Positions 1 through 8,781 are shown, counted from the first letter of the stretch. The stretch is DNA of 64,000 nt from G965202915 sp965205955 (GCA_965205955.1 OZ242192.1:124001-188000), one strand, 5' to 3'. Made by a program: numbers and translations. The notes: generated from the sequence alone by a model not told the origin.

Positions 1-2
1 AT

Positions 3-1709
3 CATCTCATTTTTATCGCGATACTTCTGGGCACCAGCATCACCCTGTTGCTGTTCGCCCTGTTCAGGGAGAAGAAAATCCAGGCCAATGAATTGATCAA
101 TCGCAACACCCTGATCGAGCGCAAGGTAGAAGAGCAAACCAGAGAACTGGAAATTGCCAGGAATAACGCCCTGCAGGCATCCCGCATGAAATCCGACTTT
201 CTGGCCATTATGAGCCATGAAATCAGGACCCCGCTGAATGCGATTATCGGCATGGCCGACGTGCTTTCCGAAACCAGACTATCCGACGAACAAAAAAAGT
301 ACATGCAGGTTTTCCGCAATGCCGGCGCCACACTGTTCAGCCTGGTCAACAACATTCTCGATCTGTCCAAGATCGAGGCCAATCAAATGGTTTTGGAGAA
401 TATCCCGTTTGAGCTTGTCGCATTGATTGAAGAAGTGGCTGAAATATATGCGATCAAAGCCGCAGAAAAAAATATCGATATAGTCTGTAGCATCGGCCCC
501 GAATTGAATCGAAACCGGATTGGCGACCCGTCGCGCTTGCGGCAAATTATATTGAACCTGATCGGCAACGCGCTGAAATTTACCGATGCCGGTGAAATTG
601 TGATCGACGTGCAGGCCGGTGACGATCGCGGATCCGGTCACCGGCTGAAATTTTCCATATCCGACACCGGCATCGGCATACCGGCGGACAAGCTGGATTC
701 AATTTTCTCCAGTTTTGCCCAGGCCGATTTATCCACCACCAGAAAATACGGCGGCTCAGGCCTGGGCTTGACCATATCAAAGCGCTTGGTGGAGTTGATG
801 GACGGTGATCTCCAGGTGCAGAGCATCGAAAATAAAGGCACTACTTTCTCCTTTCGCATAACCTTGCAACAGCAGGGGGACGCTGCGGATATTCAACAGA
901 GCCTGCGGGGAAAATCAGCGCTGCTGATTGACGATCACCCTGCCAATTCCTCGGTTGTTTCCACACTGCTCGAGGCGGCGGGGATGCAATCGGAGTTCAT
1001 TACCGGCGAGGCCATGATATTGAAATTCGATGCGCCCGCATCCGCCGACCTTGTCGTTGCAGACAGCGGCCTTATATTTCAAGGGCGCGCCCCCGTTCTG
1101 GACAGGCTACTGACAAAGTACCGAAAATCGCAGCTAATGCTGATGATCAATCCCGCACAAATGCAAAGCCACATCGCGCTGGCCAAAGAAAAAAAGCTCA
1201 ATAACTTCATAATTAAACCCATAAAAAGAGACGAATTGATCTCCAGGGTGGAAAAGACCGTGCTGGAAAAACAGGCGATCCCGGAAGACACAGCCTCTGC
1301 TGGATCCCTCTCTACCGGCCGCGAGCAGGCCGAAACCCGCGGCAAGCATATCTTATTGGTGGAAGACAATCCCGACAACCGCCTGTTGATCAACGCCTAT
1401 CTCAAGTCCACGCCGCACACGGTCGAAGAAGCCGAAAATGGCCAGATAGCGGTGGAATTATTTAAAAAGGGAAAATACGATCTCATACTGATGGACGTGC
1501 AAATGCCGGTTATGGACGGGCATGATGCGGTACGCGCCATACGCCAATGGGAGCAGGAGAAAAACGCGCGGCACACCCCTGTTATTTCACTTACCGCCCA
1601 TGCCGTTAAGGAAGAAATAGACAAATGCTTCGAGGCAGGCTGTGATTTCTACCTGAGCAAACCGGTAAAAAAATCGACCCTGCTACAGGCAATAGAGAGG
1701 CTGGATTAG
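3..1709 (+). CDS. Hybrid sensor histidine kinase/response regulator (5' end outside window)
   Basis: The frame is already open at position 3, so the N-terminus lies outside the window. The first visible residues form a hydrophobic membrane helix, followed by a short coiled coil. Numbered from the TTG at 48, the H-box SHEIRTPLN has the phospho-accepting His at about 57. A HATPase domain follows (N box near LNLIGNALKF, G boxes DTGIGIP and GGSGLGL). Next comes a degenerate receiver-like segment, then an intact C-terminal receiver with the phospho-acceptor Asp near 483 in LILMDVQMPVMDG and the conserved Lys in SKPVKK. This is the BarA/EvgS-like layout. The input signal cannot be told because the sensor part is missing. 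It is convergent with mnmE. Confidence 0.93.
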   Translation, partial: HLIFIAILLGTSITLLLFALFREKKIQANELINRNTLIERKVEEQTRELEIARNNALQASRMKSDFLAIMSHEIRTPLNAIIGMADVLSETRLSDEQKKYMQVFRNAGATLFSLVNNILDLSKIEANQMVLENIPFELVALIEEVAEIYAIKAAEKNIDIVCSIGPELNRNRIGDPSRLRQIILNLIGNALKFTDAGEIVIDVQAGDDRGSGHRLKFSISDTGIGIPADKLDSIFSSFAQADLSTTRKYGGSGLGLTISKRLVELMDGDLQVQSIENKGTTFSFRITLQQQGDAADIQQSLRGKSALLIDDHPANSSVVSTLLEAAGMQSEFITGEAMILKFDAPASADLVVADSGLIFQGRAPVLDRLLTKYRKSQLMLMINPAQMQSHIALAKEKKLNNFIIKPIKRDELISRVEKTVLEKQAIPEDTASAGSLSTGREQAETRGKHILLVEDNPDNRLLINAYLKSTPHTVEEAENGQIAVELFKKGKYDLILMDVQMPVMDGHDAVRAIRQWEQEKNARHTPVISLTAHAVKEEIDKCFEAGCDFYLSKPVKKSTLLQAIERLD

Positions 1710-1810
1710 CCCGGAAGATTTGTATCATCCTGTTTTGGGACGGATCCCTGCCCCTGCTCAGATCAGAGAACAAATCTTTCATCGGCAGGAATTGCAGAGC
1801 TGGCTTTGGC

Positions 1811-3205
1811 CTATTTGCCGATACAGAAACTGGCGAATATCTCACCCAGCAAATCATCCGGGCAGCTCCTGCCGGTTATTTCATCCAGATGATTCTGTGC
1901 CAGCCGCAGATGCTCCGCGATAAGCTCCATATCGAACTTTGCCAGACCAATCGCCATGCGCATCTCGCCCGCCGCCTTTTGCAGCGCCTCGATATGGCGT
2001 TCACGCGCCAGGAATACATCCTCTCCGCTATGATCCAGTGCCAGGTTTTTTTTGATCACCCCTGTCAAAAGATCGATACCCGTCTCATTTTTTGCCGAAA
2101 CAAACACCTCATCCGGTTCGCAAGGATCCAGTTTTATTTCCGGCTCCAGTCCGTACAGATCGATTTTATTTCTTACCAGTATAGTACGGCCGGTTAAAGA
2201 CGGCTCCACCTCGATGCGCTTCGTTTCGCCCGCATCTGCCACCTGCAACACTATATCCGCATCCGCCGCCTGCTCCGATGCGCGCCGCACTCCCTCCCGT
2301 TCAATCTCATCGATTGAATCCCGTATTCCCGCGGTATCCACCAGCTCGATATTCAAACCGTCGAATAACAGTTGCTCCTTGATTACATCGCGCGTCGTTC
2401 CGGGGATCGCCGTCACTATAGACCGCTCGCCGCCGGCCAGACAGTTCATCAAACTCGATTTGCCGACATTCGGCGCCCCGGTGATGACGATCTTCATTCC
2501 TTCCCGTATTCGTTTCCCGGTTTTCCCATTTTCCAGCAGCATATCGATCTCATTGCGGCAATTTTCCAGACTATCCCGCAATTTCCTCACATCCTGCCGG
2601 GCGATCTCCTCTTCGGGAAAATCCAGTGTAGACTCACAAAACACCCTCAACTGCGTCAACTCGCCCTTGATGCCGTCGATTTTTCTCGAAAAAATACCCT
2701 CCAGAGACTGCAAGGCACTCCTCGCCGCCTTTTCCGATTTGCTTGCGATCAAATCGGCAACCGCTTCCGCCTGCAGCAGATCGATTTTGCCATTGACAAA
2801 GGCCCGCTCGGTAAATTCTCCCGGCCGGGCGCGGCGCGCGCCCAGTTCGATTACCCTGTGCAGCAGAGACTCAAGCAGTATTCTGCCACCATGGGCAAAG
2901 AGCTCCAGCGCATCCTCTCCGGTGAACGAGGCCGGCGCCTGAAAATAAATCGCAATACCGTGATCGATAACCCCTTTCTTCGCATCCCTGAATTTACAAA
3001 AATGCGCATACCGTGTTGCCAGCTCACTTCTGGCGATACCCGCCGCGATCGTCTTACTCAACGGCCCCGACACCCTTATCACGCCAATGCCGGACATTCC
3101 CGCAGGAGTCGCTATCGCGGCAATAGTATCCTGATTTCCGTCGCCGGCCCTGTTTCTGCCTAACGCTTCAATCCGGCTTTTTCCAGATTCTTTGTGATCA
3201 ACCAT
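1811..3205 (-). CDS. mnmE: tRNA uridine-5-carboxymethylaminomethyl(34) synthesis GTPase MnmE
   Basis: MnmE works with MnmG to modify the wobble uridine of certain tRNAs. The N-terminal folate-binding domain is recognisable (DTIAAIATPAG, GVIRVSG). The embedded G domain has its P-loop GAPNVGKS at about 243-250, then PGTTRD and DTAG. The protein ends with the family's essential Cys in CIGK (about residue 461 of 464). The start is about 25 residues upstream of where homologues usually begin, because the only in-frame ATG lies inside the end of yidC, giving a 46-bp overlap. This suggests translational coupling to yidC, the upstream gene on the minus strand. Confidence 0.97.
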   Translation of the reverse strand: MVDHKESGKSRIEALGRNRAGDGNQDTIAAIATPAGMSGIGVIRVSGPLSKTIAAGIARSELATRYAHFCKFRDAKKGVIDHGIAIYFQAPASFTGEDALELFAHGGRILLESLLHRVIELGARRARPGEFTERAFVNGKIDLLQAEAVADLIASKSEKAARSALQSLEGIFSRKIDGIKGELTQLRVFCESTLDFPEEEIARQDVRKLRDSLENCRNEIDMLLENGKTGKRIREGMKIVITGAPNVGKSSLMNCLAGGERSIVTAIPGTTRDVIKEQLLFDGLNIELVDTAGIRDSIDEIEREGVRRASEQAADADIVLQVADAGETKRIEVEPSLTGRTILVRNKIDLYGLEPEIKLDPCEPDEVFVSAKNETGIDLLTGVIKKNLALDHSGEDVFLARERHIEALQKAAGEMRMAIGLAKFDMELIAEHLRLAQNHLDEITGRSCPDDLLGEIFASFCIGK

Positions 3206-4854
3206 TGCTGCGCGATAGATAAAATATTATTCACTACCCAGTATAAGACCAGCCCCGACGGGAAAAATGCGAAGAATATCGTGAACACCACCGGAAGTAC
3301 TGCCATCACCTTTTCCTGCACCGGATCCAAGGGCGCCGGATGCAGTTTCTGTTGCAGGAACATCGTCACGCCCATTACCAGCGGCAACACAAAATAAGGA
3401 TCGGGAGAAGAAAGATCGGTAATCCACAATGCAAAATCCGCCTGCCTCATTTCAACACTTTCCAGCAGCACCCAGTACAGCGCGATAAAAACCGGGATCT
3501 GCACCAATATAGGAAAACAGCCGCCAAGCGGATTGATTTTCTCCTTTTTGTACAGATCCATCATCGCCTGATTCAGGCGCTGTCGATCTCCCTTATTCTG
3601 ATCACGTATTGCCATGATCTTAGGTTGCACCCGGCGCATATTCGCCATCGAGCGGTAGCCGGCCGCCGACAAATTATAGAAAACCAGCTTTACCAGAATG
3701 GTCAAAATGATAATAGCCCAGCCCCAGTTATTGGTCAGACCATTCAAATTCTCCAGTAGCCAGAATAGCGGTTTCGCGATAAACCAGAGCACGCCGTAGT
3801 CCACCGTCAATTCCAGACCTTCCGCCACCTCGCTCAATGTCTTTTGAATTTTCGGGCCCAGATAAAAGCTATGGCCAAGCGTCGCCACGCTGTCCGCGGC
3901 AATATCCCGGCTGGGGGATATAGCGCCGATAACATAGTTATTTCCGGGGGTAATCAACGTGTAATAATGATATTCCTGCCCGGGATCACCCGGAATCAGC
4001 GCCGCAACAAAATAATGCTGCAACATTGCCGCCCAGCCGTTGACGATATTCTGCTCCAGCTTGCCATCCCGCATATCGCCGAAGGATATTTTCTCATAGC
4101 GATTTTCCGGAGAAGACACCACCGCGCCGGTGTACGTATAAATAATCATCGACTCCCTGCCGGCAGGCTCGGTTCTTTGCAGTTGCCCGTAAACGCTGCC
4201 CTTCCAGTCCTTATCGCTTCCATTACTGATTTTATAGACGACATCGACAAGATAACTGCCGCGCTTGAACACATAAGTCTTGGTAACCGCCATCCCGTCC
4301 TCCGATCTCCAATACAGATCGACCGACAGCCGCTCCTTGTCCGCCAGCTCATAACTCAGAGAAGAAGACTTATACTCACTACCGTGATTGGGGGCGCTGT
4401 CCTTACTCAGCAGCCCTGATTGTGCGATGTACAACCCATCCTTATCCCGCTTCAACAATTCCAGCGGTATTTCCGGCGCATTCTTACTGATCGGATACTG
4501 CAATAACAGCGCCTTATCGATGGTACCGCCTGACAGATCGATTTCCAGATCCAGCAGATCGGTCTTGACGCGGATCTTCCGCGCTCCCTTCTCCGTTTCC
4601 TGCTCGGCGCTTACCCCCATCTGTGACGGAGCCGCCGGCAGATCGGCCACCGGAGCCGCTGGCAGACCGGTCACCGGAGCCGCCGGCAGATCGCTCACCG
4701 GAGCCGCTGGCAGATCCCCGGATAACGGCTGCTCGGTCTGCGATTCACCTGCTGGTTTTTCCGCTGCCGGCGCGTAGTCTAGCTGCCACTGCTGCCAGAG
4801 CATCAGCGCAACAAGACCGAGGGAAACCAATAATATGAATCGCTTCGCTTCCAT
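3160..4854 (-). CDS. yidC: Membrane protein insertase YidC
   Basis: At 564 residues this fits Gram-negative YidC. The N-terminal membrane anchor is at about residues 5-22. A low-complexity linker carries an eight-residue repeat, LPAAPV plus two variable residues, in about 3.5 copies (coded at roughly 4620-4720). The periplasmic P1 domain follows. The C-terminal Oxa1/YidC core of five membrane helices starts at about residue 355 (motifs GWAIIILTILVKL, RSMANMRRVQPK, NPLGGCFPILVQIPVF). YidC inserts and folds inner-membrane proteins alone or with Sec. The stop overlaps the start of mnmE, and yidD ends at the ATG of yidC, so the block is tightly packed. Confidence 0.97.
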   Translation of the reverse strand: MEAKRFILLVSLGLVALMLWQQWQLDYAPAAEKPAGESQTEQPLSGDLPAAPVSDLPAAPVTGLPAAPVADLPAAPSQMGVSAEQETEKGARKIRVKTDLLDLEIDLSGGTIDKALLLQYPISKNAPEIPLELLKRDKDGLYIAQSGLLSKDSAPNHGSEYKSSSLSYELADKERLSVDLYWRSEDGMAVTKTYVFKRGSYLVDVVYKISNGSDKDWKGSVYGQLQRTEPAGRESMIIYTYTGAVVSSPENRYEKISFGDMRDGKLEQNIVNGWAAMLQHYFVAALIPGDPGQEYHYYTLITPGNNYVIGAISPSRDIAADSVATLGHSFYLGPKIQKTLSEVAEGLELTVDYGVLWFIAKPLFWLLENLNGLTNNWGWAIIILTILVKLVFYNLSAAGYRSMANMRRVQPKIMAIRDQNKGDRQRLNQAMMDLYKKEKINPLGGCFPILVQIPVFIALYWVLLESVEMRQADFALWITDLSSPDPYFVLPLVMGVTMFLQQKLHPAPLDPVQEKVMAVLPVVFTIFFAFFPSGLVLYWVVNNILSIAQQWLITKNLEKAGLKR

Positions 4855-5096
4855 TACCCATTTTTTGATTGTGGCACAGGATCATACCCCCCTGCGCAGA
4901 AAGGATGGCAGCGGCCTACACGCTTGACGCCCAGCAGCAGGCCGGCGCCGGCGCCGTGCCGCTCGATAGACTCGCTGACATAGCTGGAGCAAGTCGGATA
5001 AAAACGGCAACAGGGAGGAAAAAGAGGACTGACGAATCTACGATACCCGCCTACTATACCTAACAGGATCTTTTGCAAACCGAAACTTTTCTCCAA
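4854..5096 (-). CDS. yidD: Membrane protein insertion efficiency factor YidD
   Basis: A small 80-residue protein with the family's core Cys-containing motif CRFYPTCSSY near residues 30-39, followed by GLLLGVKRVGRCHPF and the GGYDPVP tail. YidD is a peripheral inner-membrane protein that assists YidC. The gene sits in the conserved rpmH-rnpA-yidD-yidC order and overlaps rnpA upstream by 37 bp. Its last base touches the first base of yidC. Confidence 0.95.
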   Translation of the reverse strand: MEKSFGLQKILLGIVGGYRRFVSPLFPPCCRFYPTCSSYVSESIERHGAGAGLLLGVKRVGRCHPFCAGGYDPVPQSKNG

Positions 5097-5422
5097 TGCC
5101 TTTCCAATCCGGAAAAAAACAATTTATTATTCATATCGTTGCTTGAACCCCTGAACACCACCACAACGTCCAGCCCCTTCAACAACTCCTGCGCCGCCCT
5201 GAAACTCTCCCGGATCATCCTTTTCACCCGGTTTCTCTGCACTGCCCGCCGCAATCGTTTTTTGGGCACCGACAACCCCAGTCTGGCAATACCTGTTGAA
5301 TTTTTTCTGGTGATCACCAGCAGAACCTTAGTACTCGAACGCCGGGAAGACTGATACACCGCCCGAAACTCATGCGGTTTTCGGAGCCTGTTGTCCTTAG
5401 AAAAGCGTATAAGATCCGCCAT
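5060..5422 (-). CDS. rnpA: Ribonuclease P protein component
   Basis: 120 residues. RnpA is the protein subunit of RNase P, which trims the 5' leader of precursor tRNAs. Visible family features are the N-terminal FSKDNRLRKPHEFRAVY segment, RLGLSVPKKRLRRAVQRNR, and the RNR signature in RNRVKRMIRESFR. The ATG at 5422 lies 14 bp downstream of the rpmH stop. The C-terminal coding part overlaps yidD. Confidence 0.96.
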   Translation of the reverse strand: MADLIRFSKDNRLRKPHEFRAVYQSSRRSSTKVLLVITRKNSTGIARLGLSVPKKRLRRAVQRNRVKRMIRESFRAAQELLKGLDVVVVFRGSSNDMNNKLFFSGLERHWRKVSVCKRSC

Positions 5423-5436
5423 CCATCAGATAAAAT

Positions 5437-5571
5437 TCACGCCGACAGTCTGCTCCTGCCTTTGGCGCGCCGGGCCTTAATAATTTTCCGCCCTGATTTA
5501 GTACGCATACGCACACGGAAGCCGTGATTTCTCTTACGCCTCAGGTTGCTGGGTTGAAAAGTTCTCTTCAT
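5437..5571 (-). CDS. rpmH: 50S ribosomal protein L34
   Basis: A 44-codon gene read directly from the minus strand: it begins MKRTFQPSNLRRKR, continues NHGFRVRMRTKSGRK, and ends KGRSRLSA followed by TGA. Length and basic composition are those of bacterial L34. It is the first gene of the rpmH-rnpA-yidD-yidC-mnmE block. In many bacteria dnaA lies upstream of rpmH. Here the upstream side instead holds about 330 bp with no recognised gene and then yggT. Confidence 0.97.
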   Translation of the reverse strand: MKRTFQPSNLRRKRNHGFRVRMRTKSGRKIIKARRAKGRSRLSA

Positions 5572-5902
5572 AGTTTCTCTTCTTATTTAACAGCCTTGTA
5601 AAGCCGGGTTACAAAGCCGTCCATGATAACGCGGTCATTCGGCGCTGTCAATTCCATATTGAACCGCGCACAGAACCGATAGCCGAAGGTAGAACAGACA
5701 CCAGCCTGTCGCCGGGAAGGAAGAGGGGGCCTTGCGTCTAAGGAGATAGGCCCAACGTGCCTCTCGAACCTCGTCGTGGTGAGAAGCGGCCATATAATAA
5801 AACCGCAATTCCCCCTCCAATCTCTATACATTATCCGTATCTGCCATTCATACTGCTCCCCAAACAAATACAAGTCCAGCAAATTTTTCACTCCCCCCTC
5901 CG
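5572..5902. other. Unassigned 331-bp stretch upstream of rpmH
   Basis: No gene is recognised here. A minus-strand open frame (5583-5891, 102 codons) exists, but its sequence is rich in Arg, Pro and Cys and resembles no family I know. The stretch should contain the rpmH promoter. One TTATCCGTA at about 5831 resembles a DnaA box, but a single imperfect copy does not make an origin. Confidence 0.4.
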
Positions 5903-6502
5903 TTACAAAATGCGGGCGGGCAGACCGCAGAGGCGGTTGCCGATATCCATCAATGGGGCCACCATCAATATCAATATCAGATTGATAATTATCAATATAA
6001 TCATCGGTGTCCAGTCAAAACCACCCGCGGGCGGCAGAATTTTCCGGAGCGGCCTCAGTACCGGATCGCTGAGCTGGTACATGATAACGATAATGGGGTT
6101 GTAGGCCGTGGGATTGATCCAACTGATGATGATTTGTGCCAATATGATGAAGAGGTAGATGTATATTGCGGTTTGCAGCAGGTGTGCCGGGATCAAGACC
6201 AGCAGCCCGGAAAATGCCGGGAGATCCCGGATCAGCATCAGGGCGATCAGGCAAAGCTCCATCCCCTGCACAAAAAATAACAGCAGTATCAAGGACCAGT
6301 CTATGCCGAGATAACCGGGGACGTATTTTCTGAGCGGTCGCAAAGCCGGATCGGTGATTTTTACGATCAGCCGGGAGATTGGGTTGTAGAAGTCAGCGCG
6401 TATTTGTTGCAGCATGAAGCGCAGGATCAGCGTCAGGAGGTACAGGCCAAAGACGATATTGATCAGGAAAATGCCCGCCTGGACAAAATATGCTGTATTC
6501 AT
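5903..6502 (-). CDS. yggT: YggT family membrane protein
   Basis: 199 residues made of two repeats of the YggT domain. Each has a hydrophobic helix pair and the motif NP(I/T)xxxI...DPxLRPLRK (NPISRLIVKITDPALRPLRKYVP and NPIIVIMYQLSDPVLRPLRKILP), and both run to the ends of the protein. It is an inner-membrane protein; the family is linked to osmotic tolerance and, in other phyla, to cell shape or chloroplast nucleoid distribution. The ATGA overlap with proC and the usual proC-yggT gene order indicate co-transcription. Confidence 0.93.
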   Translation of the reverse strand: MNTAYFVQAGIFLINIVFGLYLLTLILRFMLQQIRADFYNPISRLIVKITDPALRPLRKYVPGYLGIDWSLILLLFFVQGMELCLIALMLIRDLPAFSGLLVLIPAHLLQTAIYIYLFIILAQIIISWINPTAYNPIIVIMYQLSDPVLRPLRKILPPAGGFDWTPMIILIIINLILILMVAPLMDIGNRLCGLPARIL

Positions 6503-7335
6503 TCCGGCGGTTGCTCTATAGCTTTAGCCAGTTCTTCGGCGCGTAGTCTGGCCGCGACCAGGGCATCTTTGAATAGTCCGCCTATATCACCGGCCAGCAG
6601 GACATCGAGGGCGCGCTCGGTAACGCCGCCGCTGGAGGTCACCTGGCGGCGTAGTATCGCGGGGCCGGTGTCGGAGGCAACCGCCATCCTGGCGGCGCCC
6701 AGCGCGGTAGCCAGGGTGAGTTGACGGGAATGTTCGGCGGTGAGTCCCATGGCTATGCCGGCAGATTCCATCGCTTCCATGACGAGAAAGAAGTATGCCG
6801 GGCCGCTACCGGAGAGGGCGGTTACCGCGTCGAGATCGGATTCATTCTCAAACCAGATCGCCGTCCCGACGGAGCGCATGATTTTTTCGGCAACACGCCT
6901 TTGTGATTGGGAGACGTGCCGGTTGGCGCTGAGGCCGGAAGCGCCGCATTGTAGCAGTGCCGGCATGTTAGGCATTGCCCGGATCACCGGGGTTTGCGGG
7001 TGCAGCCAGTTGTTTAGATGGTGTAGTCGAATACCGGCGGCAACGGATAGGAGCAGGCGTCCAGGGTTATCAAACAGATCGCGCAGGGGTGGCAGGACCT
7101 GTGGTGTTATTTGCGGTTTTACCGCCAGGATGATGATGCCCGCATTTTCGATAATTGGCCGGTTTTCGCCGGTGACGCTGATCCCGCAGGTGTCGGCGGC
7201 AGCCTGGCGTTGGGCCTGGTCCGGATCGGCGGCCTGGATCAGGGATCTTTCGTAGCCGCTATCGATCAGACCTTTGATGAGACTACGGCCCATGTTGCCG
7301 CAGCCGATACATGCGATTTTTTTGTTATGGATCAC
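6499..7335 (-). CDS. proC: Pyrroline-5-carboxylate reductase
   Basis: 278 residues. It catalyses the last step of proline synthesis, the NAD(P)H-dependent reduction of pyrroline-5-carboxylate. The N-terminal Rossmann motif is IGCGNMGRSLIKGL. A VKPQ segment (ILAVKPQ), the MPNMPALLQ segment and the C-terminal family signature (ALSGSGPAYFF, then TSSGGVTERAL) are all present. The gene is translationally coupled to yggT by a 4-bp overlap. Confidence 0.96.
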   Translation of the reverse strand: MIHNKKIACIGCGNMGRSLIKGLIDSGYERSLIQAADPDQAQRQAAADTCGISVTGENRPIIENAGIIILAVKPQITPQVLPPLRDLFDNPGRLLLSVAAGIRLHHLNNWLHPQTPVIRAMPNMPALLQCGASGLSANRHVSQSQRRVAEKIMRSVGTAIWFENESDLDAVTALSGSGPAYFFLVMEAMESAGIAMGLTAEHSRQLTLATALGAARMAVASDTGPAILRRQVTSSGGVTERALDVLLAGDIGGLFKDALVAARLRAEELAKAIEQPPE

Positions 7336-7442
7336 GGTAGTATTTTAACTTAGGGAAAATTTGATTGATACGAAAACTGTGGTCAATGGGGAATGTGCTT
7401 TATGTGCTGTGGTTTTACTGCTCCTAACCCCAACCCCCCAAA

Positions 7443-7500
7443 CCCCCCTTGTCAGGGGGGCTATATGTGAACCCCCCTGGTCAGGGGCTATATGTGAACG
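7443..7500. repeat. Tandem GC-rich palindromic repeat
   Basis: The palindrome CCCCCCTTGTCAGGGGGG lies at 7443-7460 and is followed by CTATATGTGAAC. The same arrangement then repeats slightly shortened (CCCCCCTGGTCAGGGG, then CTATATGTGAAC) up to the IS3 left end. The same 18-bp palindrome can be rebuilt in the mod locus near 31.56 kb once the IS481 element is removed. A close version occurs at 30133-30150. Confidence 0.85.
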
Positions 7501-7568
7501 TGAAGTGGTTCAATAGATGTGACCAGTCTAAATTAAGGGATACTATCCGTATAAACTGGAGGTGAGAC

Positions 7569-7862
7569 ATGAACACGAGAAAGAAGTATTCAAGAGAATT
7601 CAAGTTGGACGCCATCAATCTGGTGCGCGAGCAAGGCTATACCCAGGCCGAGGCAGGGCGCAGTTTGGGTATCAATCCCAATATGCTGGGCCGCTGGATC
7701 CAGGAGGATGAAGCCCACGAGGATCAGGCGTTTCGCGGCAATGGCACACTGAGCCCGGAACAGGCGGAGTTGCGCCGGTTGCGGCAGGATGTGCGCCGCC
7801 TGCAAATGGAGCGCGACATCTTAAAAAAAGCGACGGCCTTCTTTGCCAGGGAAACGCAGTGA
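7569..7862 (+). CDS. IS3-family transposase OrfA
   Basis: 97 residues with an N-terminal helix-turn-helix (RKKYSREFKLDAINLVREQGYTQAEAGRSLGI) and a C-terminal leucine-zipper-like coiled coil (ELRRLRQDVRRLQMERDILKKATAFF). OrfA binds the IS ends and is normally joined to OrfB by a -1 frameshift. A ribosome-binding site (GGAGG) lies just upstream of the ATG. It overlaps orfB by four bases. Confidence 0.93.
   Translation: MNTRKKYSREFKLDAINLVREQGYTQAEAGRSLGINPNMLGRWIQEDEAHEDQAFRGNGTLSPEQAELRRLRQDVRRLQMERDILKKATAFFARETQ
7823..7830 (+). promoter_or_regulatory. Likely -1 frameshift slippery site (A7G)
   Basis: A run of seven A then G falls in the orfA frame as A-AAA-AAA-G. The -1 frame stays open from here through the GTG of orfB at 7859. 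This is the usual arrangement for making the IS3 OrfAB fusion transposase. Confidence 0.65.
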
Positions 7863-8737
7863 AATACGCGTTCATCACCCGGCATAAGAAGGCCTGGCCT
7901 ATCGAGCGGATGTGTCGAGTACTGGGTGTGAGCCGCAATGCTTATTACCGGTATTGCCAACGGTTGCAGGAGCGGTCGGGGGCGGTCGCGCATCAGGCGA
8001 TGCTGGCGGCGGTCCACGAGGTTGACAAAGCCAGTGGCCGCAGCTATGGTTCGCGGCGCATGGCGCGTGCGCTCCAGGCGCTGGGCTATCCTGTGGGGCG
8101 CTACAAGGCGCGTTCACTGATGCAGCAAGCAGGGGTAAGCGTCCGCTACCGCAAGAAGTACAAGGTGACCACCAACAGCAAGCGCCGGCAGCCGGTGTTT
8201 GACAATGTGCTGGGGCGGGCGTTTAACGTGAGCGCACCGCATCGGGCCTATGTCTCGGATATCACCTACATCTGGACGCAGGCAGGTTGGTTGTATCTGG
8301 CGGTGTGTATAGACCTGTTTTCACGTCGGGTAGTGGGCTGGAGCATGGGCTCACGAATGCAGGCCAGGCGGGTCACGGAGGCGTTACGCATGGCACTGTG
8401 GCAGTACCGTCCGGAGACGGGCTTGCTGGTGCATTCAGACCGTGGTTCGCAGTATGCCAGCAAAGCGTACCGGCAACTTCTCAAGGCGCATGGACTGGTT
8501 GGCAGCATGAGCCGCAAGGGGGACTGCTGGGACAATGCGGTAGCAGAGAGCTTTTTTGCGAGTTTGAAGAAAGAGCGGGTGCAATGGAGAAACTATCAAA
8601 CACGCGCTGAGGCGCAACAGGATATTTTGGACTACATTGTGATGTTTTATAACAGCCGACGGCTGCATTCGTACCTGGATTACACCAGTCCCAATGAGTA
8701 TGAAGCAGCGATGGTTGAATTGAAAAAAGCCGCTTAA
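7859..8737 (+). CDS. IS3-family transposase OrfB (DDE integrase domain)
   Basis: 292 residues. An HTH_21-like segment (RMCRVLGVSRNAYYRY) precedes the retroviral-type integrase core. The catalytic triad is visible: Asp in YVSDITYI, Asp in VHSDRGSQY, and Glu in DNAVAESFFASLKKE. The reading frame appears intact, so the element may still be active. OrfB probably works mainly as an OrfAB fusion produced at the slippery A run, although a GTG start is available in the GTGA overlap. Confidence 0.94.
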   Translation: MKYAFITRHKKAWPIERMCRVLGVSRNAYYRYCQRLQERSGAVAHQAMLAAVHEVDKASGRSYGSRRMARALQALGYPVGRYKARSLMQQAGVSVRYRKKYKVTTNSKRRQPVFDNVLGRAFNVSAPHRAYVSDITYIWTQAGWLYLAVCIDLFSRRVVGWSMGSRMQARRVTEALRMALWQYRPETGLLVHSDRGSQYASKAYRQLLKAHGLVGSMSRKGDCWDNAVAESFFASLKKERVQWRNYQTRAEAQQDILDYIVMFYNSRRLHSYLDYTSPNEYEAAMVELKKAA

Positions 8738-8781
8738 CTGGTTGTCATCAAATGCTTGACCACTCCATTATTCAGGTTTCT

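Larger units (their letters stand above)
7501..8767 (+). mobile_element. IS3-family insertion sequence
   Basis: A 1267-bp element carrying orfA and orfB. The left end, starting TGAAGTGGTTCAA, pairs with the inverted right end, which read inwards is TGGAGTGGTCAAG. The match continues imperfectly (GATG, GAC, CAG, TTAAG) for about 35 bp. Ends of TG...CA fit the IS3 family. I see no matching target duplication (ACG on the left, TTA on the right), so it may be old or the ends may be off by a base or two. Confidence 0.8.

Noticed and set aside
2052..2942. Long plus-strand frame opposite mnmE
   Set aside because: Ser-rich translation caused by the antisense of a conserved gene; no start signal or domain.
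5825..5845. Replication origin
   Set aside because: Only one imperfect DnaA-box-like 9-mer; no cluster of boxes, AT-rich unwinding region or dnaA gene.
5583..5891. 102-codon minus-strand gene upstream of rpmH
   Set aside because: Composition and sequence look random and no family or ribosome-binding site is recognised; noted only as an unassigned stretch.
7501..8767. A target-site duplication for the IS3 element
   Set aside because: The bases outside the proposed ends (ACG and TTA) do not match, and shifting the ends by a few bases gives no convincing repeat.
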